Of a stretch of DNA of 64,000 nt, positions 34,227 to 43,487 are shown piece after piece. A program made the translations under genes and the position numbers. Below the pieces are notes generated by a model. The model had not been told where the DNA came from. It saw only the letters and a list, made by a program, of their open reading frames with translations, and did no database searches. Numbering within the stretch: position 1 is the stretch's first letter; every line of letters starts with the position of its first letter. This DNA comes from Rhodopseudomonas palustris HaA2 (GTDB lineage Bacteria; Pseudomonadota; Alphaproteobacteria; Rhizobiales; Xanthobacteraceae), in contig NC_007778.1 in NCBI RefSeq assembly GCF_000013365.1, positions 4,340,001 to 4,404,000 on the forward strand, in the 5' to 3' direction.

Positions 34227-34538
34227 ATGCAGACTTTTCCCAAGAAGCGTATCGAGATCGTGGTCGAGGCGCCGCTGTTGCGGCGACTGACGTCCCGGCT
34301 CGACGAAGCCGGCGCCACCGGCTGGTCGGTGGTCCCGATCCTGGCCGGTCACGGCCGCGACGGCGACTGGACCGCCGAGGGACAGATCAGCAGCGCATCG
34401 CAAATGCTGATGCTGATCAGCATCGTCGATGCAGCCAGACTGGACACCGTGCTCGAGGCCGTGTTCGCGCTGGTGTCTCACCAGATCGGCTTCGTCGCCG
34501 TCTCGGATATCGCCGTGGTGCGGCCGGAGCGATTCTGA
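34227..34538 (+). CDS. SbtB-like PII family protein
   Basis: A 103-aa PII-fold protein. KKRIEIVVEAPLLRRLTSRL, then EAGATGWSVVPILAGHG, match the beta-alpha-beta pattern and T-loop start of SbtB-type PII proteins, which bind adenine nucleotides and lock SbtA. The C-terminus VAVSDIAVVRPERF matches the PII strand. The start at 34227 has GGAG eight bases upstream. An alternative ATG at 34194 overlaps the transporter stop (ATGA). Either way the pair is co-transcribed. Confidence 0.83.
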   Translation: MQTFPKKRIEIVVEAPLLRRLTSRLDEAGATGWSVVPILAGHGRDGDWTAEGQISSASQMLMLISIVDAARLDTVLEAVFALVSHQIGFVAVSDIAVVRPERF

Positions 34539-34670
34539 GACGAACAGTGATGCGGCCAAACGAATCTGCGTAGCTTGGTCGAACCGTCGCCTGATTGTCA
34601 CTTGGTCGTCGCAATCAGCGGGTGACACAACCCAGGCGCGACGACACGAGCTCAACTCTCGCACCGCAAA

Positions 34671-34704
34671 ACAAAAAACGCCGCGCGTTTTTTTCGCGCG
34701 GCGT
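34671..34704 (-). terminator. Rho-independent terminator of the DUF892 gene
   Basis: The stem ACGCCGCGCG/CGCGCGGCGT has a seven-base loop. On the minus strand it is followed by TTTTTTGTTTTG. It lies 38 bp beyond the stop of the minus-strand gene at 34742. Confidence 0.88.
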
Positions 34705-34741
34705 TTAGCCTCAGCTTACTTTGTACCACGGCGAGGCGCGA

Positions 34742-35248
34742 TCACCCCGCGGCGCGGATGTTGATCGAGCTCTCGGCCAGCGTGGTGAGCTTCTTGTCGG
34801 TGGCCTTTTCCTCGTCCAGCGTCTTCTGCAGGACGGCCGCGCAGTCGTTGCGGCCGAGCCGCTTCGCCCATGCCACCAGGCTGCCGTATCGGACGATCTC
34901 ATAGTGCTCGGCGGCCTGCGCGGCGTTGATCAGCGCGGCGTCCAGCACGGTCTTGTCGGCGACCTCACCGGCGGTCTCGTCGGCTTCTTCGATGATGCCG
35001 TCGATCGCCGGGCAGTCGACCGCCTTGACCGGCGCGCCGTGCATCTCGAACACCTGTTCGAGCCGCTTCACATGACCCTTGGTCTCTTCGAGATGGGTCA
35101 TGAAACCCTGCTTCAGCAGCGGATCTGTGGCCTTGTCGGCCATCTTCGGCAGCGCCTTCACGAGTTGTTTCTCGGCGTAATAGATGTCCTGCAATTGGTG
35201 CACGAACAGGTCATCCATGGTCTTGATGTCTTTGGTGAACAGTCCCAT
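34742..35248 (-). CDS. DUF892 ferritin-like protein (YciE/YciF family)
   Basis: A 168-aa all-helical protein. MDDLFVHQLQDIYYAEKQLV is the family opening, and ExxH-type residues recur (HLEETKGHVKRLEQVF, QAAEHYEIVRYGSL), consistent with a di-metal ferritin-like bundle. Members are linked to stress responses. ATG at 35248 follows GAGAGGAA. An upstream in-frame extension is rejected for lack of a ribosome site. Confidence 0.9.
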   Translation of the reverse strand: MGLFTKDIKTMDDLFVHQLQDIYYAEKQLVKALPKMADKATDPLLKQGFMTHLEETKGHVKRLEQVFEMHGAPVKAVDCPAIDGIIEEADETAGEVADKTVLDAALINAAQAAEHYEIVRYGSLVAWAKRLGRNDCAAVLQKTLDEEKATDKKLTTLAESSINIRAAG

Positions 35249-35640
35249 CGCGGTTCCTCTCGGGGTTGGCACGGACGGTTTCGCAGTCCGCCTCGTCCTG
35301 GAGACCGGATTAACCAGCCCGCCGGACACCCGTTCCGCATGCCGCACGAAAGCCTCCTATCCGATGGCGCATGGACCTGTGGCCCCTTATATGGACCTGG
35401 CCGGTGGCAAGGGCTGTCCATGCGTGTGGGCCGCCATGCCGAGGCCGGACGGCTGGTTTGCGCCACGTCAAGGGCCAACCGCGCCGGCCGTCCCATGGAT
35501 GCGTCGTTCGGGCCGCGGGCCGGATTGCGCGACGGGCCGGTTATGCCCTAAGGAATTGCGCGGATGAGTTTGTCGGGTGCCGAGTGCCAGGCCGTGATAC
35601 GTGCGGCTCCCGTCGCGTTGCCGCCCCGCCGGGAGGACGA
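35249..35640. other. 392-bp divergent intergenic region
   Basis: It lies between the DUF892 gene and the UPF0104 gene and must contain both promoters. The only sites I can name are the two ribosome sites at the ends. No convincing promoter consensus, repeat or small gene is seen. Confidence 0.5.
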
Positions 35641-36702
35641 ATGTATCGACTGCTGAGCGCGCTGGGGCGCGGCTTCAAGACGTATGTCGGGTGGAAACGG
35701 CTCGGCATCGTCGCGAGCATTCTGATCATCGGCTTTGCGATCACGTCGCTGGTCAACACCCTGAAGGGGGTCGACAGCGCCGTCATCCTGACCGCGCTGA
35801 CGGAGAAGTCCCCAACTCAGATCGGGCTCGCCGCGCTGTTCGTGGTCGGCGCGTTCTGCACGCTGACCTTCTACGATTTCTTCGCCCTGCGAACGATCGG
35901 CAAGCTGCACGTGCCGTACCGGATCGCGGCGCTGTCGGCCTTCACCTCTTATGTCATCGGGCACAATCTCGGCGCCACGGTGTTCACCGGCGGCGCGATC
36001 CGGTTCCGGATCTATTCCGACTACGGCCTCACCGCGATCGACGTCGCCAAGATCTGCTTCATCTCCGGCCTGACGTTCTGGCTCGGTAACCTGTTCGTGC
36101 TCGGCATCGGCATGATCTGGCACCCCGCCGCCGCCAGCGCGATGGATCTGTTGCCGGACAGCGTCAACCAGCTGATCGGCGTCGCCTGCCTCACCGGCAT
36201 CGCGGCGTATTTCGTGTGGCTGGCGACCGGCAAGAAGCGCCGCCAGCTCGGCCAGAACGGCTGGAAGGTGGTACTGCCGTCGGCCAAGCTGACGCTGGTG
36301 CAGGTGCTGATCGGCGTGGTCGATCTCGGCTTCTGCGCCATGGCGATGTACATGCTGATGCCGTCCGAGCCCTATATCGACTTCGTCTCGCTGGCGGTGG
36401 TGTTCATCCTCGCCACGCTACTCGGCTTCGCCAGCCATGCCCCCGGCAGCCTCGGCGTGTTCGACGCCGCGATGCTGGTGGCGCTGCCGATGTTCGCCCG
36501 CGAGGACATCATCGCCACGCTGCTGATCTATCGCGTGTTGTATTTCCTGCTGCCGTTCGGCGTCGCGATCTCGATCCTCGGCATGCGCGAGCTGTGGCTG
36601 AGCGTGATCAAGCCGTGGCAGGAGAAACGCGCCGGCAATGGCCACCCGGTCGCCGCGGCTCCGGTCCGGCAGATCGCGCAGCGCCCGCGCAAGCAAGGCT
36701 GA
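35641..36702 (+). CDS. UPF0104/LPG synthetase-like integral membrane protein
   Basis: A 353-aa protein with about eight hydrophobic helices of the lysylphosphatidylglycerol-synthase transmembrane family (UPF0104/YbhN). SYVIGHNLGATVFTGGAIRF and GFASHAPGSLGVFDAAML are the conserved blocks. The cytosolic GNAT-like aminoacyl transferase domain of MprF is absent, so a flippase or transport-type role is possible but unproven. ATG at 35641 follows GGAGGAC closely. Confidence 0.82.
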   Translation: MYRLLSALGRGFKTYVGWKRLGIVASILIIGFAITSLVNTLKGVDSAVILTALTEKSPTQIGLAALFVVGAFCTLTFYDFFALRTIGKLHVPYRIAALSAFTSYVIGHNLGATVFTGGAIRFRIYSDYGLTAIDVAKICFISGLTFWLGNLFVLGIGMIWHPAAASAMDLLPDSVNQLIGVACLTGIAAYFVWLATGKKRRQLGQNGWKVVLPSAKLTLVQVLIGVVDLGFCAMAMYMLMPSEPYIDFVSLAVVFILATLLGFASHAPGSLGVFDAAMLVALPMFAREDIIATLLIYRVLYFLLPFGVAISILGMRELWLSVIKPWQEKRAGNGHPVAAAPVRQIAQRPRKQG

Positions 36703-36934
36703 GCGCCGGCGCGGCGTCAAGACGAGGCGAGGCGGGCAGGTCCAGCCGGCCGTCGACGACCCGAACGATCTCCACGGCTTGAAGCGGTCCCTCGTCGGTG
36801 CCGGGCTCGGTGCGACCCCGGATCAAAGCCGGTGTCTCGACCAGCCGGCGGTTCGCGGGACTGAGACAGAGCGGGTATAGATAGGACCCGCCGTTTTCCC
36901 ATATTTTCGCCCCATCCGAGGCGTCAAACGCTGC

Positions 36935-38965
36935 ATGATCACACTGTCCCTGCTCCGTCTTCCGGCCCGCCTGGTCGCGCTCGCCGCGGCCGTTCTGCTG
37001 CCGTCCGTCGTCGCGCTCGCCCAGACCGCGCCTCCGCCGCCGGGCCCCGAACAGCCCGGCGCCGCCCTACCGATCATGCCTCCCGTCGCCGCGATCCCGG
37101 TCACCGACGGCTCGATGCAGATCGTCTGGGAGGTCCGCAACCGCTTCCGGCTGTTTCGCGAGGAGCGCGACTTTCGCGAGCAGGCCGAAGCGCTGCGCGG
37201 GCTCACCGTGCTCGCCTCCGAACAGGCGCTGGGGCTGCAGAGCGAGGGCCGCGGCTGGGCCCGCAACGTCGTCAACCGGCTGTGCATCGATCTGACCGGC
37301 CGGGTCAACGAGCCCTGCACCCGCGACGGCGTCAAGGAAAGCTACCTGACGCCGACCGAACACCCGGTCACGGTGCGGCTGACCGGCGCGATCCCGGTCG
37401 GCGCGATCTGCGCCTGGCTGTTCGACGACGGCGACGGCCCGCGGGCGTCGACGCTGGACTGCGCCGAGCCGATCAATTTCCGCGCCCGCTACGGCAAGCC
37501 GACGGTGGCGACCGTGGACGTCACCAGCGGCGCCGACGCGCCGCTCCGGGTGACCACCGAGATCATGGTGCGCGATTTCTTCATCGCGGGGCTGGGCGAC
37601 TCGATCGCATCCGGCGAAGGCAATCCCGACCGGCCGATCGCGCTGTCCGACGACGGCTTCTGCTATCGCTCCTATCTCGGCATCGGGTCCGGCGCACGCC
37701 CCGGCCAGTATTATCGGCCGAGCCGCGCCGGCTACAAAGGCGGCCGCGCCTGCGAGGCGCCGGACACGCTGGCCAACTGGCAGCGTTATTCGGCGACCTG
37801 GTTCAACGCCGCCTGCCATCGCTCGCTGTACAGCTACCAGACCCGCACCGCGCTGGCGCTGGCGGCGCGTCACCCGCACATCGCGGTGACCTATCTGCCG
37901 CTGGCCTGCACCGGGGCGACCATCGCCGACGGGCTGTTCGGCTCGCAGCGGCCGCGCGAATGCTATCGCACCAAGACCGGCGCCAATTGTCCCGGCAACG
38001 TCAACAGCCAGCTCGCCGAGCTGCGCGAGGCGCTCGCCGCCGCGCGCAAACGCCAGCCGCAACGCGGGCTCGATCTGGTGCTGCTGTCGGTCGGCGCCAA
38101 CGACATCAACTTCTCCGGCCTGGTCGCCGACGTCATCGTCGATAGCCCGACCGAGCGCGGCATCTTCCGCCGCTCCGGCGTGATCGGCTCGATCGAGGAG
38201 TCGCGCAGCGCGCTGGCGCGAACCCTGCCGCAGAGCTTTTCGAAGATGCGTGAAGCGCTCAAGGGGCTGGTCGACGACATGTCGCGCGTGGTCTACGTCA
38301 CCTACGCCAATCCGGCGCTGGCGAACCGAGGCGTCCCCTGCCCCGGCGGCCGCGCCGGCTTCGACATCCATCCCTCGTTCGACGCCGACCCCAACCGGCT
38401 GGCCGCGGTGGCCTCCTTCGTCGACAATGAGTTCCTGCCGCGCCTGAAGGATCTGGCGCAATGCAGCGGCGGCGTGCTGTGCCGCAATCCGTCCGCCGAC
38501 GCCATGACCTTCGTCGACGCGCATCAGCGCACCTTCGCCCATCACGGCTTCTGCGCCCGTGCCGACACCGATCCGGAATTCGACCGCGCCTGCTTTTCGC
38601 CGCGCGGCGACAGCTTCACCAGCGACATCGTCGCGGCGGCGAATTCGCCGATGAGCTGCGGTGCCGGCGCCAGCAATTACCGCGCTTATCTGCCGCGCGC
38701 GCGCTGGATCCGCGACGCCAATGACAGTTACTTCGCGGCGATGACGTTCCCGCAAGGCCTGCCCGCGGCGATCCAGCCCGCCGACATTCACGACGCCACC
38801 TGGGGCGTGGTGTCCGCGGTCTATGGCGGCGCGGTCCACCCCTCCGCCGAAGGCCACGCCGCGATGGCCGACGCCGCGGTGCCCGCCGCCGAAGCGGTGC
38901 TGCAACTGGAGTCGGGACCGAACGTGATCAGCGCACCGCTGCCGCCGCCGGGAGCAGTGGAGTAG
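36935..38965 (+). CDS. Large secreted SGNH/GDSL-type hydrolase
   Basis: A 676-aa protein with an N-terminal signal peptide (cleavage expected near ALAQT, residue ~30). SGNH blocks are visible: GLGDSIASGEGNP with nucleophile Ser223, SVGANDINF with Asn389, and VHPSAEGH with His635. An N-terminal beta-rich region (~50-215) precedes the catalytic domain, and many cysteines suggest disulfides and an extracytoplasmic location. It is probably a lipase or esterase acting on lipid or acylated glycan. It is larger than typical family members (250-450 aa). Confidence 0.82.
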   Translation: MITLSLLRLPARLVALAAAVLLPSVVALAQTAPPPPGPEQPGAALPIMPPVAAIPVTDGSMQIVWEVRNRFRLFREERDFREQAEALRGLTVLASEQALGLQSEGRGWARNVVNRLCIDLTGRVNEPCTRDGVKESYLTPTEHPVTVRLTGAIPVGAICAWLFDDGDGPRASTLDCAEPINFRARYGKPTVATVDVTSGADAPLRVTTEIMVRDFFIAGLGDSIASGEGNPDRPIALSDDGFCYRSYLGIGSGARPGQYYRPSRAGYKGGRACEAPDTLANWQRYSATWFNAACHRSLYSYQTRTALALAARHPHIAVTYLPLACTGATIADGLFGSQRPRECYRTKTGANCPGNVNSQLAELREALAAARKRQPQRGLDLVLLSVGANDINFSGLVADVIVDSPTERGIFRRSGVIGSIEESRSALARTLPQSFSKMREALKGLVDDMSRVVYVTYANPALANRGVPCPGGRAGFDIHPSFDADPNRLAAVASFVDNEFLPRLKDLAQCSGGVLCRNPSADAMTFVDAHQRTFAHHGFCARADTDPEFDRACFSPRGDSFTSDIVAAANSPMSCGAGASNYRAYLPRARWIRDANDSYFAAMTFPQGLPAAIQPADIHDATWGVVSAVYGGAVHPSAEGHAAMADAAVPAAEAVLQLESGPNVISAPLPPPGAVE

Positions 38966-39277
38966 GCGATACGGACTGACGGCGAAGTTGGTAGCGGCGA
39001 GCTGGCGCTGAACGCTATGGACGGCGGCACCTGCCGTGCTATAGTCGGCCTGTCGCGCGTTTTGCCGTGTGCTGCGGGCTGTTTTCCGGACAGCCAAACT
39101 GCGCGCGTATGATTAGTTTCAAGTTCGATCGATAAGAACTATCAGAATGTTGAAAGTGCAGGCGCATTTCGGCCTGAACGTTTCTTCTCACGCACATGCC
39201 AATCGCCCAGCGAGCGAGCAGAACACCTTGCCTTAACTCTTGCCGGCGTGCCGCACACGCCGATTGCGGAGGAAGTC
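38966..39277. other. 312-bp intergenic region of lower GC
   Basis: It lies upstream of the secreted-protein/patatin pair. It is noticeably richer in A+T (for example near 39108-39150) than the flanking genes and presumably holds the promoter. It ends in the strong ribosome site GGAGGAAGTC. No repeat or RNA gene is recognised. Confidence 0.5.
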
Positions 39278-40102
39278 ATGAGCGTTCGAAAGACACTAGC
39301 AATTGCCTGTTTGACCATTGCCGCATCTGCAACCACCGCCAGCGCCGACTGTCGCCAGATCGACAACGCTGGCTCGTACGCCGACGGCACGTGGCTGTAC
39401 AGAAAGAACGGTGGCTGGTGGCCAATTGGAGCTCTCACGGCGGAGATCGCGAACGGTCGCCAACGAACGATGACATTCGCTTACATCGCACGCGACGCCG
39501 CGTTGCGTGCCGCGCGCCGTGGGATCTTGATCATCAAGACCGGCGTCGAAGGACCCTATGCCACCAATACCGGTCGCGTCGCGCTCATACGGGAAAACTA
39601 CACGCGTTACCATCCATCGGAGACATGCGAGAACTATCCGAATTTTCCGTCCAACAAGAGCGTGAGGATACGCTCTTACGATTTTTACCACGACTATGGT
39701 GAGATCACGGATCGCGCCGATAGCAAGACGCTTCAGAATTTTCATGTGAGCTATCTGACACAACCGCGCGGATGCAAGCGCTCGGACGACGCGAACGCTG
39801 ATCCTTACCAAGGCCGGAGCAACGCATCTGACTTTTCGTTCAATCCCGAAATCGTCAAGAGCGGTCAGCGCAGCCAGTTTTGGGCGCAATTCGGCTTCGG
39901 CACCGCCTATGCGGAACCGTTGGCTGATCGACAGGTCACCATCAAGCGATACATCGCTGATGCGGAGGGCCTCGCCTGCGTGACCTTCGAATCCACCCTG
40001 AGACCGGGAGGCTTCATACGCATCAACGATCTCGAACGCAGGAAAGGCGCCTTCCGGACCGACGAACAGTCGTGGACGTGGCCAGGCAGCGCCAAGCAAT
40101 GA
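39278..40102 (+). CDS. Secreted protein of unknown function coupled to a patatin-like gene
   Basis: A 274-aa protein with a clear Sec signal peptide (TLAIACLTIAASATTASA, then DCRQ). The mature part has few cysteines (DCRQ, ETCENY, RGCKR, LACVTF), which could form disulfides. I recognise no family. ATG at 39278 has GGAGG five bases upstream. Its TGA overlaps the patatin ATG (ATGA), so the proteins are probably made together. It could be a partner, inhibitor or cofactor of the lipase (inference). Confidence 0.72.
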   Translation: MSVRKTLAIACLTIAASATTASADCRQIDNAGSYADGTWLYRKNGGWWPIGALTAEIANGRQRTMTFAYIARDAALRAARRGILIIKTGVEGPYATNTGRVALIRENYTRYHPSETCENYPNFPSNKSVRIRSYDFYHDYGEITDRADSKTLQNFHVSYLTQPRGCKRSDDANADPYQGRSNASDFSFNPEIVKSGQRSQFWAQFGFGTAYAEPLADRQVTIKRYIADAEGLACVTFESTLRPGGFIRINDLERRKGAFRTDEQSWTWPGSAKQ

Positions 40103-42687
40103 TGGACATGCTCGGGGCTGATGCGACGCGACGCGAGCGCACCGAGGGCAAGTCAGTGCAGATGGTTGGCGACGCGCCGGCGGCTGGGTCGACCGCGACA
40201 TTGCTGCTCGATGAAGCCACAATGCTGGCGGAAGAAGAAGCGTTTCTATGGCCGACGACGAAACCTGACTACCGTGCTGGCCTCTCTTTGTCGGGAGGCG
40301 GCATCCGCGCCGCCACGGTGGCCCTCGGCGTGCTCGAGGGATTGGCGTCACGCGGTCTCTTGCAACGAATTCACTACCTGTCCACCGTGTCCGGCGGCGG
40401 CTATATCGGATCGGCATTGTCCTGGTTTTGGTGCGAACGCCGCGTGGTTGCTGAAGCGGCGCTGCAGAAGTCGAGAGAGCGCACCGTTCATCGTTTCGGA
40501 GCCGACACCGCCAGCTTCCCGTTTCAGGAGGAGCGGGCGAACGCGTCCCCGGTTGCGGAGGCGGCGGCCCTCAATCTCAAATTTCTTCGTCAGCACGGCT
40601 CGTATCTCACCTCGGGAGACGGCATCGGCTTCGCCGGCCTGATCATGGCCGTGCTGCGTACGGTGTTGCTGAGCCTCGCTGTCTGGATGCCGCTGCTGAT
40701 TGCGATCTTCCTGTCCTTCGAGGTCCTGGATAGTTTTCTGTCGGGCGCAAGCTCGGATGGCGAGTTGGCGGCGAAATGCGAGACCGCTGTCGGAACTACC
40801 GTGTTCGCCTGCCGCCCTTCGTTCATTGCTCTCCTGTCATTGGCCGGCGCGGTCGGCGTCGCAATCTTTATTGGAACGATCCTTTTCGCGTTTCTCGGTC
40901 ACCTGGCGTCAATCAGGGCGTCCGGCAAGCGAGGCCGTTGGATCGCACTCTCAGCTTCGGTCGGCATCGGCTTGGCCGCTCATGTGATCTGGAAATACAA
41001 TAGTTCGGCAACGTTACAGCCGCTCTTGGGCGCCCAGCTTCTGCTGGAATTATTCATGATCGCGGCCGCGATCAGTGTGGCAATTTCCCAGATGTCGCTG
41101 CCCGAAAACTGGAGCTATTCGCTGCGACGACGTTTCGAAAAAGCCTCGAGCAAGGGTCTCCCGATCGCGATCACGGCAGTGTCTATCGGCCTTCTACCCC
41201 TAATCGTCGCCACCTTGAAGCTGACAGATCCGTCCAAACTCGGCGCTTTCGAGCCGGTTTGGGGAACCGTCACGCTGCTGAGTGGAGTCGGCACCGCACT
41301 TTACGGCTACTATCTCAAGGCCAAGAGTCTCTTGCCGGGCGTCGCCGGCAAATTCTTCGCGATAGCTGGGTCGCTGCTCTTCCTTTCGGGACTGCTTATT
41401 CTCTCCTTTGCTACCGCCCGGCAATTGTTTCTTCTCAATACAAACTGGGCTCTGACGGGAGGCGCGGGTCTCTTCATGCTGTCGATCGCCATCGGCGTCG
41501 CCGGCAGCCTCAATGCCACCGGCCTCCACCGGTTCTATCGCGATCGGCTGATGGAAACCTTCATGCCGATGACCGACGCTATCAGCCAGGGCACAGCGCG
41601 GCAAAGCGACGTTGCCGATACGCTCACCGTCGTCGATGTGGTGCGCAGCGCCGAGGAGCGCGGCGACCGGCCCTATCACCTGCTCAACGCCCATGCGATC
41701 CTGGTCAACGAGCCGGACGATCCGAAGCTGGCGCTCCGCGGCGGCGACAATTTTCTGATATCGCCGGCAATCATCGGCTCCTCGGCTACCGGCTGGATGC
41801 GCAGTCGCGACTACCTTCGGCTGCAGGGTCCGCTGACACTGGCCTCGGCAATGGCGGCCTCCGGCGCGGCCACCAATGCGAATGCCGGCTATATCGGAAC
41901 CGGCGTGACGCGCGACCGTTTCCTCTCGGCGGTGATGTCCATCCTCAACATCAGGCTGGGACTGTGGGTCGGGAACCCGCGATGGCTCGCCGCTAAATCT
42001 CTGTTCGGCCTGCAAGTCCTGAAGGCTCCGACCTATTTCCAGCCCGGACTCACCGCCGGCATTCTCGGATTCGGTCACCACAGAAAGGCGAAATTCCTCG
42101 AACTCTCCGACGGTGGCCACTTCGAGAATCTCGGCCTGTACGAACTGGTGCGGCGGCGGCTCGACCTGATCATCGTGGTCGACGCTGAACAGGACAAGGA
42201 CATCAACTTGTCGGCTCTGGTGTCGTCGCACAATCGCATCAAGGAAGACTTTGGCGTCGCTCTGAAGTTCGCCCCATCCGACAAGGGCAAGGGACCGGAA
42301 CTCTTTCTCGGCGAAGAGGCCAAGAACAGATATCCGCGCGGCCTACCTCTCGCCAAATCGCCGTTCATGGTCGCGCGAATCGAATATCCCGCGACGAAGA
42401 GTGGCGAGCCCAACAAGACCGGCGTGCTGATCTATTTGAAATCGACCATCGTCGAGGGGCTGGATTTCGCCACCCTCGGCTATCGCGCGCTCAACGCCGA
42501 CTTTCCGCACCAGACAACCGCAGATCAGTTTTTCGATCCCGATCAGTTCCAGGCGTACCGCAACCTCGGCCTCAGGAGCTGCGAGATCATGGCGACCGCG
42601 CTCGACCTCGAAGCAAACTTCGACAAGCCAACCGAACTGCTGAAGAAGTACGACGACTGGAAGCCGGGCGCGTCAGCAGACAGTTGA
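40099..42687 (+). CDS. Patatin-like phospholipase with internal membrane domain
   Basis: An 862-aa protein. The N-terminal part has the oxyanion-hole motif LSGGGIRAA (residues 65-68) and the nucleophile-elbow region STVSGGGYIGS (Ser98). The C-terminal part has the catalytic Asp motif SDGGHFENLG (Asp671). Between them, residues ~185-480 contain about eight hydrophobic helices, so the two catalytic halves flank a membrane domain. It probably hydrolyses membrane lipid at the cytoplasmic face (inference). The ATG overlaps the upstream stop. An upstream GTG at 40072 is in frame. Codon use is less GC-rich than in neighbours. Confidence 0.85.
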   Translation: MMDMLGADATRRERTEGKSVQMVGDAPAAGSTATLLLDEATMLAEEEAFLWPTTKPDYRAGLSLSGGGIRAATVALGVLEGLASRGLLQRIHYLSTVSGGGYIGSALSWFWCERRVVAEAALQKSRERTVHRFGADTASFPFQEERANASPVAEAAALNLKFLRQHGSYLTSGDGIGFAGLIMAVLRTVLLSLAVWMPLLIAIFLSFEVLDSFLSGASSDGELAAKCETAVGTTVFACRPSFIALLSLAGAVGVAIFIGTILFAFLGHLASIRASGKRGRWIALSASVGIGLAAHVIWKYNSSATLQPLLGAQLLLELFMIAAAISVAISQMSLPENWSYSLRRRFEKASSKGLPIAITAVSIGLLPLIVATLKLTDPSKLGAFEPVWGTVTLLSGVGTALYGYYLKAKSLLPGVAGKFFAIAGSLLFLSGLLILSFATARQLFLLNTNWALTGGAGLFMLSIAIGVAGSLNATGLHRFYRDRLMETFMPMTDAISQGTARQSDVADTLTVVDVVRSAEERGDRPYHLLNAHAILVNEPDDPKLALRGGDNFLISPAIIGSSATGWMRSRDYLRLQGPLTLASAMAASGAATNANAGYIGTGVTRDRFLSAVMSILNIRLGLWVGNPRWLAAKSLFGLQVLKAPTYFQPGLTAGILGFGHHRKAKFLELSDGGHFENLGLYELVRRRLDLIIVVDAEQDKDINLSALVSSHNRIKEDFGVALKFAPSDKGKGPELFLGEEAKNRYPRGLPLAKSPFMVARIEYPATKSGEPNKTGVLIYLKSTIVEGLDFATLGYRALNADFPHQTTADQFFDPDQFQAYRNLGLRSCEIMATALDLEANFDKPTELLKKYDDWKPGASADS

Positions 42688-42692
42688 TACGA

Positions 42693-42726
42693 AAACGGCG
42701 ACCGCCAGCCGGGGCGGTCGCCGTTT
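42693..42726. terminator. Bidirectional Rho-independent terminator
   Basis: A perfect 14-bp stem AAACGGCGACCGCC/GGCGGTCGCCGTTT with loop AGCCGG between the convergent patatin and DUF2147 genes. The A/T-rich stem ends give a short T-run on either strand. Confidence 0.85.
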
Positions 42727-42765
42727 GATTCTCGAGCCGGGCAACACGCAGCCCGTGCCGTCCCC

Positions 42766-43419
42766 TTACTTCGCCGGCGGGGGCGCCATCATGCCGCCCT
42801 TCTGCATCAGGGCGGGGGCGGCTTTCGCTTTGCCGGCGGTGGTGCCGGGCTTGGCGCCGACCGGGGCGGCGGCGGCCGCGGCCTGTTCCGGCATGAACTT
42901 GGCGACGATCGCGGGATCGAGCTGGGCGATCGCGGTGTCGGGCAGCCTGAACCAGTCCTCGTCCTTGCCGAGCGCCGGCGTCATCAGATAGCCGCGCAGC
43001 GTCAGGATCTGGCCGTCGGGGCTGACGGTGAGCATCGCCTTCCAGACGTCGCCGTTGCGCGGGTCGAGGATGTTGCCGTTCTCATAGACCCGGCCCTTGC
43101 GCTTCATGTCGCGGATCAGCGAGATGCCGAGCACCGGCTGGTCCTTGCGGTCGTCCTCGCACTCCTCGCAAACGGCGATTTCGGGCTGGCCGGGCTGGGC
43201 GAAGGTCTTGGCGACGATGCCTTCGTACAGATTGTTGCCGCGATCCAGCATCAGCACCCAGACCACCGGCTTGCCGGTGGGCTTGCCGGTATCAGTGCGT
43301 TGCCAGAGCCCGACGGCGGTCGGTTCGGCCGCGGCGGCCGGCGCGGCCGCAGCGAGCAAGTAGGTAAAGGCGGCGACAGCCGCCCATGCGACGATACGGA
43401 TCGGTCGATGTGTATTCAT
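42766..43419 (-). CDS. Exported DUF2147 domain protein
   Basis: A 217-aa protein with a signal peptide (AWAAVAAFTYLLAAAAPAAA). The DUF2147 domain follows (residues ~35-150: VGLWQRTDTG, ILDPRNGDVWKAMLTVSPDG, LRGYLM). A C-terminal Ala/Pro/Lys-rich tail of ~45 residues is probably disordered. Two cysteines (CEEC) sit mid-domain. The domain's role is unknown. The start is ATG at 43419. It lies 68 bp after the O-antigen-ligase-like gene on the same strand. Confidence 0.82.
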   Translation of the reverse strand: MNTHRPIRIVAWAAVAAFTYLLAAAAPAAAAEPTAVGLWQRTDTGKPTGKPVVWVLMLDRGNNLYEGIVAKTFAQPGQPEIAVCEECEDDRKDQPVLGISLIRDMKRKGRVYENGNILDPRNGDVWKAMLTVSPDGQILTLRGYLMTPALGKDEDWFRLPDTAIAQLDPAIVAKFMPEQAAAAAAPVGAKPGTTAGKAKAAPALMQKGGMMAPPPAK

Positions 43420-43487
43420 GGCAACACCTGAAACATCGCGATGAGACGACAATATGGCGGAACGGTATGACAATCCAGCCGGCAAAG

